Assembly: GCF_039555335.1 (NCBI RefSeq)
Contig: NC_092647.1
Span: 10,568,313-10,632,312 of the forward strand
Direction: 5' to 3'
Source of the DNA: Amphiura filiformis
Taxonomy: Eukaryota > Echinodermata > Ophiuroidea > Amphilepidida > Amphiuridae
DNA length: 64,000 nucleotides
Positions 55,176-64,000 of this stretch are shown here, piece by piece (positions within the stretch are counted from its first letter, which is position 1; every line of letters begins with the position of its first letter). The position numbers and the translations under genes are program-made. Under the pieces are notes generated by a model that worked only from the letters and a program-made list of their open reading frames with translations, made no database searches and was not told the DNA's origin.

Positions 55176-57342
55176 ATGGCAAAGTCTACTAAATTTTTCC
55201 AGTTCACTGTTGGGACAAGTACAGACGTAACCAACCGCCACGAACAGCTTCGAGTAACGGTTTATAGTCCTAAACCAACTGGAACGACAGCACTCTACAC
55301 CGCACAGGAAGCGAAGAAATACAGGCCAACAGATAAGAAAATAATCTCTAATTTGATACATCAGTTAAAAACGCAGGATATTGAAAAGTCAACAAAACAA
55401 ACATTAGTTAAACCCACACCAGGTGAGCAAGCTCGAGGTGGCACCACCATAAAAGACCTTCGCATCGATAGCCAGCCAGCAACTAAGGCGTACAGGAATA
55501 TCCATATTCAAAGCGGTCCAAAGAGCTTTGCTGTGACGACAATAGACAATGGAGGACAACTCTGTTTTGCAGTGGGCTACGAGAAAAGACTGTTGGGATA
55601 TTTGAAGCTGGGCCTGTACGAGAGCTTTAACGATATTGTCTTCCAAGATCCAAAAAAGACTAAGCCAATAGGAGCCGAGCAATACAACATTAAGGTCACA
55701 ACTGAAGAACGCGAACTAAAAGCGAACAGGTGGGTTAAACGAGACTATTCAGACAACGACCTGAAGAAAGTTGCAGGTGTCATTGAAGCTAGGCTGAGGG
55801 AGAACAAAGCGAAGAAAAGTGGGCGAATGAAAAGTACTAAAGCCATGAACAACCGCAAAATTACCGAAGCCAATGATTCGATTGAGCACATTGTGGCCGC
55901 AATAGAGAAGAATGTGGCCAAGCTTATCAAGAAAGAAGGTGAAGCTGCCAATATACCAAGTGTATCTACATTTCTGGGCATTTTCTTTGGAGCGTCTCTC
56001 TTGACAGGCGACTTTGTTGGGGCGTTTACAGCTGTTACCCTTGGTTTTCTATCAGCCGATATTTCTGGAACCGGTATGATTTGAAATGTTACTTTAAACT
56101 TTTAAATTCGTGTATACTTTATATATATACAGGGTGTCCCAAAGGTATTTTAAGTAAATACTGCACAAAAGGTTACGAAGCTGTTAGAAATACGCCTATA
56201 GCTTAACAAATAATTATTGTTTTCATAATAGTTCAACATAGAAAGAAGGATGATTTATTTACGTGCATAGTGTCCAAAAATCTCAAAGTCGGTCGTGGAG
56301 GAATATGTCTCCCCTTGTTTTGCCCTTAATATGAAAATAGATTGGAGATAGATTTGACATGTTTAACACAGCCTAAGCAAACCTCTTTCAACATGTTCAA
56401 AGGCACGTTTAACGATCAGTCTCATCTCGGGAGCCTCACCAAGAGCCAGCCGTATACATGTATTCCAGTTGGAATACATACACTCCCTGTGGAAGACATG
56501 ACCTTAATCTCCCACACAGGGAGTGCAAATTTCAAATGGGGGTTACCTGAATGGGTGAATCCATTTGAAACCTACATCCACTGAGCAGGAGATTAAAAGC
56601 ATGTCTTCCATAGGGGTGTGTGGGTTTAAACTAAAATAGCATATTGTTCATTTTACCTCATAGTTAGTATTGTTGTTTTTCCATATTCTATCCAGGTACT
56701 ACCACTGCGCTTAGAAAAGATGTTGATCAGATGGCGAGAGATATCCAGCAAGCCATAAATGATAAGAAAAAGCACAAGAAACTTCTGGAGAAAGAAATTG
56801 AAGAGCTGAAGCAACAGAACAGAAGGATCAACGCCGAGCTACAGAAGCTGCTTCCGGAATCCCCAATATATGGGGATGGTAACTATGATTGCGCTTTCAA
56901 TGAAACAGAAATGTGTAATGTAGATGACATATCCAAGATCCATATGAGGAGTGGGGATCTTGTAAATGCGATTCAGGTTGAATACCGATTTGGAGGGAAG
57001 GGAGGTTTCCATGGTGGTAAAGGTGGTAGTCCGAAAACGTTTGATCTCGACACGGATGAGAGAATCACTGGCGTAGAAGTCAGTACACTGTCTTTGGCAG
57101 TGAGCAGCATTTCCTTTGTCACTGACTGTGGTCGTAAGGAAACGTTCGGAACAGTCCAGCCAAATGTCCAAACATTTGAAATGATCGATGGCGAGTATTT
57201 AGGTGCCATCAGGGGCTATGATATGTTCAAAGTAAAAGATGGCAAAGTGTCTAAGAGTCTTCCTGGAAGGGCGGGAAACTGTGAAGTACTTCCGGCAATT
57301 GGGTTTGTTCCAAAAGTGATGTACGAGGAGACCACAAAATAA
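55176..57342 (+). CDS. Two-exon protein with hydrophobic segment, coiled coil and jacalin-like lectin domain
   Basis: Exons 55176-56073 and 56696-57342 (ACCG/GTATGA..TCCAG/GTACTA) join in phase to 514 codons. Residues 1-260 match no family I know: a positively charged start without signal peptide, a probable beta-rich part (about 90-185) and amphipathic helices (195-255). Residues 264-294 are hydrophobic and glycine-rich with one central charged residue (STFLGIFFGASLLTGDFVGA), like a membrane hairpin. Residues 305-355 form a coiled coil. From about 375 on a beta-prism pattern appears: SKIHMRSGDLVNAIQVEY, GGKGGFHGGKGG, FDLDTDERITGVEV, ISFVTDCGRKETFG and a terminal AIGF, as in jacalin-type lectins that bind carbohydrate. 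Predicted role: glycan recognition combined with membrane or oligomer formation (inference). An acceptor-like TACTTAG/GTAGAAGACG just before the ATG suggests a 5' UTR intron. Confidence 0.7.
56130..56629. mobile_element. Repeat-filled intron of the lectin gene
   Basis: An ACAGGGTGTCCCAAAGGTAT end of the mariner-like family starts at 56130. A MITE of about 155 bp spans 56472-56629, with ACACTCCCTGTGGAAGACAT, GACCTTAATCTCC at the left and GGAGATTAAAAGCATGTCTT, CCATAGGGGTGTGTG at the right. Confidence 0.6.
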
Positions 57343-57683
57343 AAGGGGTATGAATTCTGTTATGCCATATAGACCGGTTCTATTCTTATTATTAGCTGCG
57401 TTCGTTAAGTTATAGCGTATAAGCTGGCAACCAAAACAAACGGTATTTATAGGACTCCCCTGGTCCAAACGGATCGGATACCACCTTTACCATCATGTTA
57501 TTGTAAATGATATTTAAAGATTGTATCCATCAATTACTATTTGACTTAAGTGCAGTTTCGAATTATAGTAATCAGATAAGAATTATAGTTGTCCGCTAGA
57601 TAGCATGTCTTGTAGTCTGTAGATAATTGTGCTTTTATGTGCTTTTAATAATTAATTGCGCTATTTATAATTTATAGCAAGTC

Positions 57684-57955
57684 TGAAACCCTTGTAGTGG
57701 AGTTTCTTCCTTGATCTTCTTAAACCCTTCTCCCTAATTTTTTCTGTCGTCTGAGGTACAATGTCACTTAGATACTCTCACCACCAGTGGCATTTGAATT
57801 TCCTTTTATATGAAGTCTCCTCCCTGGGTCATGAAATCTTGGATAACTCAGTGAAAACTGGAACCCTTGTAGTGGAGTTTCTTCCCGGATCTTCCTACAC
57901 CCTTCTCTCAATGCACAGGGCACGGAAGTTTTCTACCGTCTAAGGTACAATGTCA
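57684..57955. repeat. 185-bp tandem duplication
   Basis: AACCCTTGTAGTGGAGTTTC...ACACCCTTCTC...GTCTGAGGTACAATGTCACT occurs at 57684-57771 and 57868-57957, the second copy slightly diverged. Confidence 0.7.
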
Positions 57956-57971
57956 CTATAAAATTCAAATA

Positions 57972-58190
57972 CGACCTTTTCTTTTCTTTTCTTTTCTTTT
58001 CTTTTCTTTTCTTTTCTTTTCTTTTCTTTTCTTTTCTTTTCTTTTCTTTTCTTTTCTTTTCTTTTCTTTTCTTTTCTTTTCTTTTCTTTTCTTTTCTTTT
58101 CTTCTCATTTCATTTCATATCATTTCATTTCATTTCATTTCATTTCATTTCATTTCATTTCATTTCATTTCATTTCATTTCATTTCATAC
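57972..58190. repeat. (CTTTT)n followed by (CATTT)n microsatellites
   Basis: About 26 CTTTT units (57972-58104) pass directly into about 16 CATTT units (58106-58190). One C/T-to-A substitution separates the two unit types. Confidence 0.9.
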
Positions 58191-58309
58191 TTACACCAAT
58201 AACAGCATTATGTGGCTAAGATTTCCATTTTATCATGCCACTTTCTTTGAATTGATTTACAAGATCCACAAAGCATCAGTTTAGGTTGAATTTAGATCTG
58301 CTACAATAG

Positions 58310-58560
58310 AAAATGCACGTAATTAATGTAGACCTTTCATGTGATACAAAACTGCAACATCGTCCGCATACATTGATATTATACGCACCAAATTATTCAA
58401 TCATTTTGAAGGGGAAGTTTATAACATTTCTTATTTTATAGGCAAAAATCTCAATAGATAATATAAACAATAGTACAGAAAGTAGACATCTTTGACGTAC
58501 ACCTTTCTCTAAGGGGAAAACAATCTGATACGACACCATTTAAACAATGCAACTTTCACA
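58310..58560 (-). pseudogene. LINE reverse transcriptase relic (L1/Tx1-like)
   Basis: On the minus strand: GVVSDCFPLEKGVRQRCLLS then LLFILSIEIFAYKIRN, and, after a frame change, ISMYADDVAVL. This is the GVRQGCPLSPLLF...YADD region of L1-like reverse transcriptases. It is homologous to 6365-6577. Confidence 0.6.
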
Positions 58561-59240
58561 TTATTTACTTTTCTTTTCTTTCCTTATACTTCTTTTCATT
58601 TGTCTTTTCCTTGTATTTCATTGTCAGTTGGGAATTTATACATTTTTTTCTTTCTTTCACTTCCTCATTTCTTTCTTCCATTTTTTTTTCTCGCTTTCAG
58701 TTTTTCTGTATTCTTTACTTTTTTCTTCGAACTATATTATTTTTATCTTTCTTACTTTCTTATTTCCTTGTGTCTCTTGTTCTTTTATTTCTCTCTTTTT
58801 CTTCCTTTTGTATCTGTATTCTTTACTTTTTTCTTCGAACTATATTATTTTCATCTTTTTTTATCTTACCTTCTTATTTCCTTGTGTCTCTTGTTCTTTT
58901 ATTTCTCTCTTTTTCTTTCTTTTGTATCTTTATTTTTTATGGTTTTTATTCCCTATTTTTCGCCTTTGTGTGTTCCTCATATTAGTTTCATTTTGATCCA
59001 TTTTACATTATGTACCATAACTAGGCTTATTGTATTTATGTTTGATTTGTTTGAACACGATCTATGCTTTTGTTTTCATCACATTATCTTACTTCTCTAC
59101 GGAATCTTTTTTTTGTTTGTTTCTTTGTTGTTGTTTTTTGTTTTTGTACCTTACTACCTTTTACTTTTTTTTCCCTGTACTTTTTGATGTTTTTCTTACC
59201 TTGCGTGTGTATTGTAAAAGTTATATTTTCTTGTTATAGG
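58540..59240. repeat. T-rich low-complexity region with 110-bp tandem duplication
   Basis: TTCTTTACTTTTTTCTTCGA...TTTCCTTGTGTCTCTTGTTC occurs twice in tandem (58706-58815 and 58816-58930). The long phenylalanine/leucine frames across this region are compositional artefacts. Confidence 0.75.
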
Positions 59241-59502
59241 GCATATAAAAATAGAAATACAGAGCCAAGAATAATTGTGTGTAATGCATTGCATTGTTGT
59301 TGTTTTTATTTTTTGTGCAAAGACTGCCGATTTTGAAATTATACTTAAAGCCATAATGTGTGATTTGCTTCACAGCGACGCCCTCAATTTTGCTTGGATT
59401 TCTACTTTTTGCATAATTATAATGCCCAGTGGCATACTAAAATACCACGTAAAAGACTAAGCTTGAAGTGCTTTAATAACAGTAAAATTTAACTTTTTGT
59501 AT

Positions 59503-59526
59503 TAAAACCGGGTCGACCCGGTTTTA
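59503..59526. repeat. Perfect 24-bp palindrome
   Basis: TAAAACCGGGTC followed directly by its complement GACCCGGTTTTA, within AT-rich DNA. No gene is adjacent. Confidence 0.85.
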
Positions 59527-60655
59527 TTCAGAGTTCAACGATCGAGTACTTGCTAACATGTACCGTGAATGTCAGCTTGTATGTGCATGTACACACGTCG
59601 AGCGCGATGCTCCGTGCAGTTACATGTAATACGATCGGCGAGCGTAGTACACGCATTGTAGGCGTTGGAATGAATCGCAATTTTCTTCGTTGTACCTCGT
59701 TTGTTTGGCTCGAAATTAAAAGGGGATAACGTGATCAGTGAAAACAAACATTTGAATAAGAATCTATTCTTTATGCAAATCACACATAATTGCTTTAAGA
59801 TTAGGCCTTAAAATGACGATATGTAATCGATTTACGGGCACATCACAACATAGCGTCTACAAACCAAATGGAAAAAATGGAAAAGAAACCATGAAAAGAA
59901 AAATTAACGCACAAAGGAAACAATAAGGAGTAGAACGGAAAAGAAAAGGAAAGGAAAATAAGAAAGGAAAACTTAAAGAATAAAGAATGTCTTGAGAAAA
60001 AAAGAGGGATAGGGTGCATTCCTATTTTGCTTAGATCTTTGGTTTGGCCCCGGGGTTTGGCATTGTTTAGTGTGGCTTAAACACTTCTTTTTTCTTGGTC
60101 CGAACATTTACTTTAAATTAGTGTCTTTCTATTTTTTTCCTATGCATTCTCGGTACTGGTTATACGTTTTGGAAATGTTAAATCGTTTTTTCTTTCTTCC
60201 TCTTATTTTCAATTCATTTAATAATTCATTCATTTGTTCATCCGTTCATTAATGTATAGATTTCTAGCTTCCTTCTTTTTTTTTTTCTTCTTTCATATTC
60301 TTTGCATGTTTGGTTCTTTCTCTTTCGTTCAGGTTTACTTCATTGTTTCTGTCCGTTTTTCCTTTCTTACTCTATTATTTCAATTTACATTGTACTTACC
60401 TTTACTAAGTATATAATAATATACCTTATACTTTCATATTGTTGATTCATTCTTATCTTTACTTTACATATATCTTCCTTTTTCGATTTCTTTATGTTCC
60501 TATCATTTGGTTTCTTTCGTATGTATTCTTTCATGGTATACCGTATACTGCTGCTTTGTCTCGTCTTACGTCCTATAATAATAAAGGCGTTAATTTATCT
60601 TTTATAGTATTTTCCCTTTCTTTCTATAACTTTCATTCTTTCTCGGCCATATACT
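59527..60655. other. No gene recognised
   Basis: A CpG-richer patch (59530-59660) and then A-rich followed by T-rich low-complexity sequence (59870-60650). Long phenylalanine-rich frames here are artefacts. Confidence 0.4.
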
Positions 60656-60659
60656 GCGT

Positions 60660-60890
60660 CTTGAAGATGGCGAGCCTGTGAAAGAATATGCGCTTTATAT
60701 TCCACCACATGGGAAGAGGAAACCGGGACGGCCGCGCACACTGTACTTACAGTATGTCCAGCACCTCCTGGGAGATACTGAAGGGATGCTGCAGCCAAAC
60801 AAAATTGTTTCGCTTGCCCAAGATCGCATTAGTTGGAGAAAGCTTGTAGTCGCCTGCTCCGCAGCCGACTGATGATGATGATCATTCTTT
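60660..60890 (+). pseudogene. 3' end of a LINE-type element
   Basis: A plus-strand frame with GKRKPGRPRTLYLQYVQHLL and ARD-like LAQDRISWRKLVVACSAAD, stop, followed by a GATGATGATGAT tail. G.R..GRP..RW.D.......A.DR..WR.LV is the C-terminal motif of RTE-like and related LINE polyproteins, and the trinucleotide tail is typical of their 3' ends. Confidence 0.6.
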
Positions 60891-61089
60891 CACTTTCATC
60901 CTATTTTTATTTTCCTTCTAGGCCGTGTGTTTTGAACTCGCCACCCTTAGCGTTACATCACAAATATTGTGAATTTTTACACCAATCAAGTTTCAAATTA
61001 GAATATCTCCACAACTATCAACCCTAAACTAGCAAAAGTATACATTTTTGGAAAGCTGAAGGCAAAAGCAATTTAAATATACATATTTC

Positions 61090-61310
61090 AACTCATTGTA
61101 CAGGGTGAACTTGAAGTTATACAGGGTGGAATAAAAAAAATCCAAATAAAAAATGGGTCACTTAATGCATTGCTTATTACTAACTTGCAGTATAAACTGT
61201 AAACTGAAAGTAAACAACATTGGTTTGGTTAGATGTTAGGGGGAGCCTACTGACTTTGGAAGAAAAAAAAATCACAGCTGTTTGGTAATCTCGGAATACA
61301 GGGTGTCCCA
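61090..61310. repeat. ACAGGGTG-type element ends
   Basis: GTACAGGGTGAACTTGAAGT (61100), ATACAGGGTGGAATAAAAA (61121) and ATACAGGGTGTCCCAAAAT (61296) lie close together in the same orientation. They are termini of related mariner-like MITEs, nested or truncated. Confidence 0.5.
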
Positions 61311-62260
61311 AAATATGTTCAAATTTTTTTACAATTCAATATTAGATTCCTCGTCAAATTTCCTCTCAGAAAATATAAACTTTGACTATGATAGGATAAG
61401 TAATTAAAAATTTAGGGCAACTTTTAGATTTTGAAGACATCCGCATTGCTTACTACAGTGTTTAATATGACTATACGTAAGTAAAGTAATGCAAAGCTGC
61501 GTTATGTGTTACGTGTCGCAGAATCTTTGTGAAACAGGTTTACATACAGTTCGCGGAGTTTACGTACGGTTGACTGTACTTACGACTCGTCGTAACGCTT
61601 TATGAAACACCCCACTGGTATAGAGGAAGGCAATTAAAATAATGGTAATCATGATAATGTGATTTGATGATATTATCATGATCGGGTACGTTTTTATAGC
61701 CATCAATTTTTGGCGAAATTTGAGATTTTGATATCAAAAATTTCAGAAATAAATGGTTTTTCAGTAACAAAAAGACTAATATCCATTTCCATACCAAATC
61801 ACAGATTAGTGAAAAAAGCCTTAAAATAAGTCGGGTGTCGCTAATATTGATTTTGAGAAATTGGCAAGGAAAGTGTTAATTTGTTGTTTGTTTTATGTTG
61901 TTTTCAGCGATTGATTCACGTAACTTCGCCAAAAAAGTTGTATCAACATGGTGTTTTCAGTTTCTGAAAGCTCTAAATGTCCGCTTTAGAAACATATATA
62001 AAACTCATTTTCGACCAGGGTCGACATGTGATCATGTCACGCCTTGTATCCAAAAAGCCTAATTGCACTAAACTAATGTTGCGCTGATAATGAATTAACA
62101 AAAGCAAAGAATAAATCTTTTTTCTTATTGTTTTCTAGTTTTATATTCTTTATAAACTGAATTTATATTCGCTGACACAAATGTAGAATTCAGTATTTGA
62201 GGTCAAAATTCTTTAATCTCAATGTTCTCAAAATGGCCAAAATGAAGATTTATAGGCAGT
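61311..62260. other. No gene recognised
   Basis: AT-rich; a short inverted pair TCATGATAAT...ATTATCATGA is around 61648-61683. No protein-like frame. Confidence 0.4.
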
Positions 62261-62269
62261 GTTTTTCAC

Positions 62270-62970
62270 TGTTTTTTTTTTACATATTGCCCTGGTAGAC
62301 AATGGTAGAGGAAGATAATTAACGTTTTATCTTATAACAAAGTATCATCGATAATCCCGTGATATGATAATAATTAAAGGCACAAGTCCGTTGTTTTAGC
62401 ATTCTTCGGCTCAGCATAATCCTTTGTTCTGATGTTAGTCATAAACATGTAATTTTTTAGCATAATGTCAAACACGTTTGCTTTTGCTTTGTACAAATTG
62501 CCATGAGAATGCTACAAATATTAATCATAAAAATGTGATGTGATGATATTAAAGGCACATTTCTATTGGTTTAGGCTTAGTATTATCTTCTATAGTACGT
62601 ATTTATAACTATGATGTAAGCATATAATTTAAAGATAATAAAAACACGTGTTGCTTTTGTTTTGTACATTGCCCTGGTAGAGGTAGGTACGTGTATGTGT
62701 TTTTCTTATACTAGCAATTACGGATCATCTATTGATGATCCGTTGCTATAAGAAAACCGTAATCATGATATGTGATATAATTAAAGCCACAAGTTCATTG
62801 TTTTAGGCTTAGTATAATCTTGTATTGTTCTTGTGATAATCATGTGCGTTTTTGTAGCCATGATGTAAAACGACTTTCAAACAAGATTATGAATTCGTAG
62901 TGTACATATTGCCCCAATAGAGGGCGGCAAATACATGTTGTTTCCTTATTTATAGCAATGGATGACCTAA
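62270..62970. repeat. Degenerate tandem repeat, unit about 200 bp
   Basis: Three to four diverged units share TACATATTGCCCTGGTAGA, GATATAATTAAAGCCACAAG-type and TTGTTTTAGGCTTAGTATAA-type sequences. A hairpin is at 62699-62757. Confidence 0.6.
62699..62757. repeat. Hairpin inside the tandem repeat
   Basis: The core CGGATCATC TATT GATGATCCG is perfect. The stem continues outward with AGCAA/TTGCT and TTTTCTTATA/TATAAGAAAA after small bulges. Confidence 0.75.
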
Positions 62971-64000
62971 GATAATTTGTACCGTATAAATGGTGATAAT
63001 TATGATGATAAGGCTGAAAAAAAGAAGGAAAAAAAAGGGCGGGGTAGTCTTAGAAGATCGCGAGAGTGTAGCCGTAGCTAGAATTATACCGCCGCGCGCG
63101 ACGCTTAGTACCGCTAGCTGCTGTATTGGGCTATCTATAGAGGATTCCAGAGGGCACTGAGTGAGTGCTTCAAGTAGCTTTTAAAATTCTTTTTTTGTTT
63201 TGCCTGTTTTTGAAAAAATATGCAATAATATATTTTCTTTTAAATATCGCATTTCGCATAGAGTCTTTCAACCAAAAGTGTCAAAATAAATCTCACACCG
63301 CTTAGGATATCTTTCAATTATAACCTTTTGCCCTAATTAAAAGTATAGACTATGTTTGCTGTTTTAGATTTAGTATGATATTGTATTTGTTAGTCTTATT
63401 TGAGCACACTGATTTAAAAATCAGTGCTCGAGTGTTTAGTTATACTGGAAATAGATCATTGGAGTTCTTGGACACCTAAAAAAATCTTGCTATCATAACT
63501 CCATGTAGCATGTAGTGTTTAGGCTACTGGAAATAGATCATTCGTTTCCGATTGGACCCCTATACTTTGATCAGCTCGTAATCGGCGGGAATTGGTTTTT
63601 TTACCACTGCGCCGAAAATTAGACAGACGTTAAAAGAAATATGGTTGCCCGATAGTTGGCCTGTATGGCCTAAATTTTGCTAGTTAAAGAACGTAGACAA
63701 AGTATTATGACTTCAGTGAATAACTTGTGATGATTCCGTCGAGATGTCACAAGACAATCCTCAGAATAAAATATATTGATATTAATCCGCGATGTTATAA
63801 GGCCCGTCGATTACGAGCTGATTATAAATAAAGGACGAGGTTAACTTGTCATATTGCAACGGTATAAGGTGTTGTAATTGATTAAAACATGACTATAATC
63901 TGAAAGTAGCAATATAAATCACGTGGAATTGCTTAATTACACATTACGTTTCTCTACCTGGAGAGAATTGATCAAAAATAGAATTCCCTCCTGAGGTTCG
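62971..64000. other. No gene recognised
   Basis: A GC-richer patch at 63040-63130 and an imperfect direct repeat (TACTGGAAATAGATCATT at about 63444 and 63522). AATCGGCG/CGTCGATT-type inverted sequences near 63575 and 63805 (CAGCTCGTAATCG against CGATTACGAGCTG) enclose about 240 bp and may mark a small TIR element. Confidence 0.35.

Noticed and set aside
58547-59336. Long phenylalanine-rich membrane-like frames
   Set aside because: Three frames overlap in T-rich low-complexity DNA; composition explains them all.

Overview
The window looks like intron-bearing animal DNA from a repeat-rich marine invertebrate, probably a deuterostome such as an echinoderm or hemichordate. The evidence is GT-AG spliced genes, an AIG1/GIMAP-type GTPase, family A GPCR exons, at least four kinds of retroelement relic (LINEs of several groups and a Penelope-like element), many foldback MITEs, and long simple-sequence tracts. 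Species-level assignment is not possible from sequence alone. Gene density is low; most of the window is mobile-element sequence in different stages of decay.

Layout. 0-8.5 kb: nested terminal-inverted-repeat (TIR) elements, including a dead mariner (1.7-3.0 kb) and a 0.66 kb element built around a large palindrome (4.0-4.6 kb). 8.6-10.2 kb: a 5'-truncated LINE with a perfect 14-bp target-site duplication and a (GA)n tail of about 120 bp. 11.4-13.3 kb: a minisatellite carrying DR1-like AGGTCA sites, an ACGTTT-rich repeat block and a foldback element. 14.7-18.1 kb: a GIMAP-like GTPase gene on the minus strand. 23.4-28.3 kb: two tandem paralogous GPCR genes, both broken. 29.0-34.6 kb: a Penelope-like element, a palindromic array with histone-type 3' stem-loops, and a CR1/L2-like LINE. 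36.5-43.1 kb: mariner relics, tandem repeats and a long foldback MITE.

44.5-54.8 kb is the most unusual part. It is a DNA transposon present as a head-to-tail dimer (S-I-S-I-S), where S is a 470-bp direct repeat with inverted termini and I is a 4.4-kb internal part. Each I carries a three-exon DDE transposase on the plus strand (about 674 aa) and, convergent to it on the minus strand, a 133-aa protein with the catalytic and zinc-binding spacing of I-PpoI-type His-Cys box (His-Me finger) homing endonucleases. The whole array is flanked by TACA. Copy A has an open transposase and a frameshifted endonuclease; copy B has the reverse. Two stem-loops resembling histone mRNA 3' ends lie just after the endonuclease stop.

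55.2-57.3 kb: a two-exon gene (514 aa) with a unique N-terminal region, a hydrophobic hairpin-like segment, a coiled coil and a C-terminal jacalin-like lectin domain. 57.6-64 kb: pentanucleotide microsatellites, tandem duplications, LINE relics and no recognisable host gene.

The two apparently functional host genes (GIMAP-like GTPase and jacalin-like lectin protein) would both fit innate immunity or cell-surface recognition, but nothing in the sequence shows them acting together.
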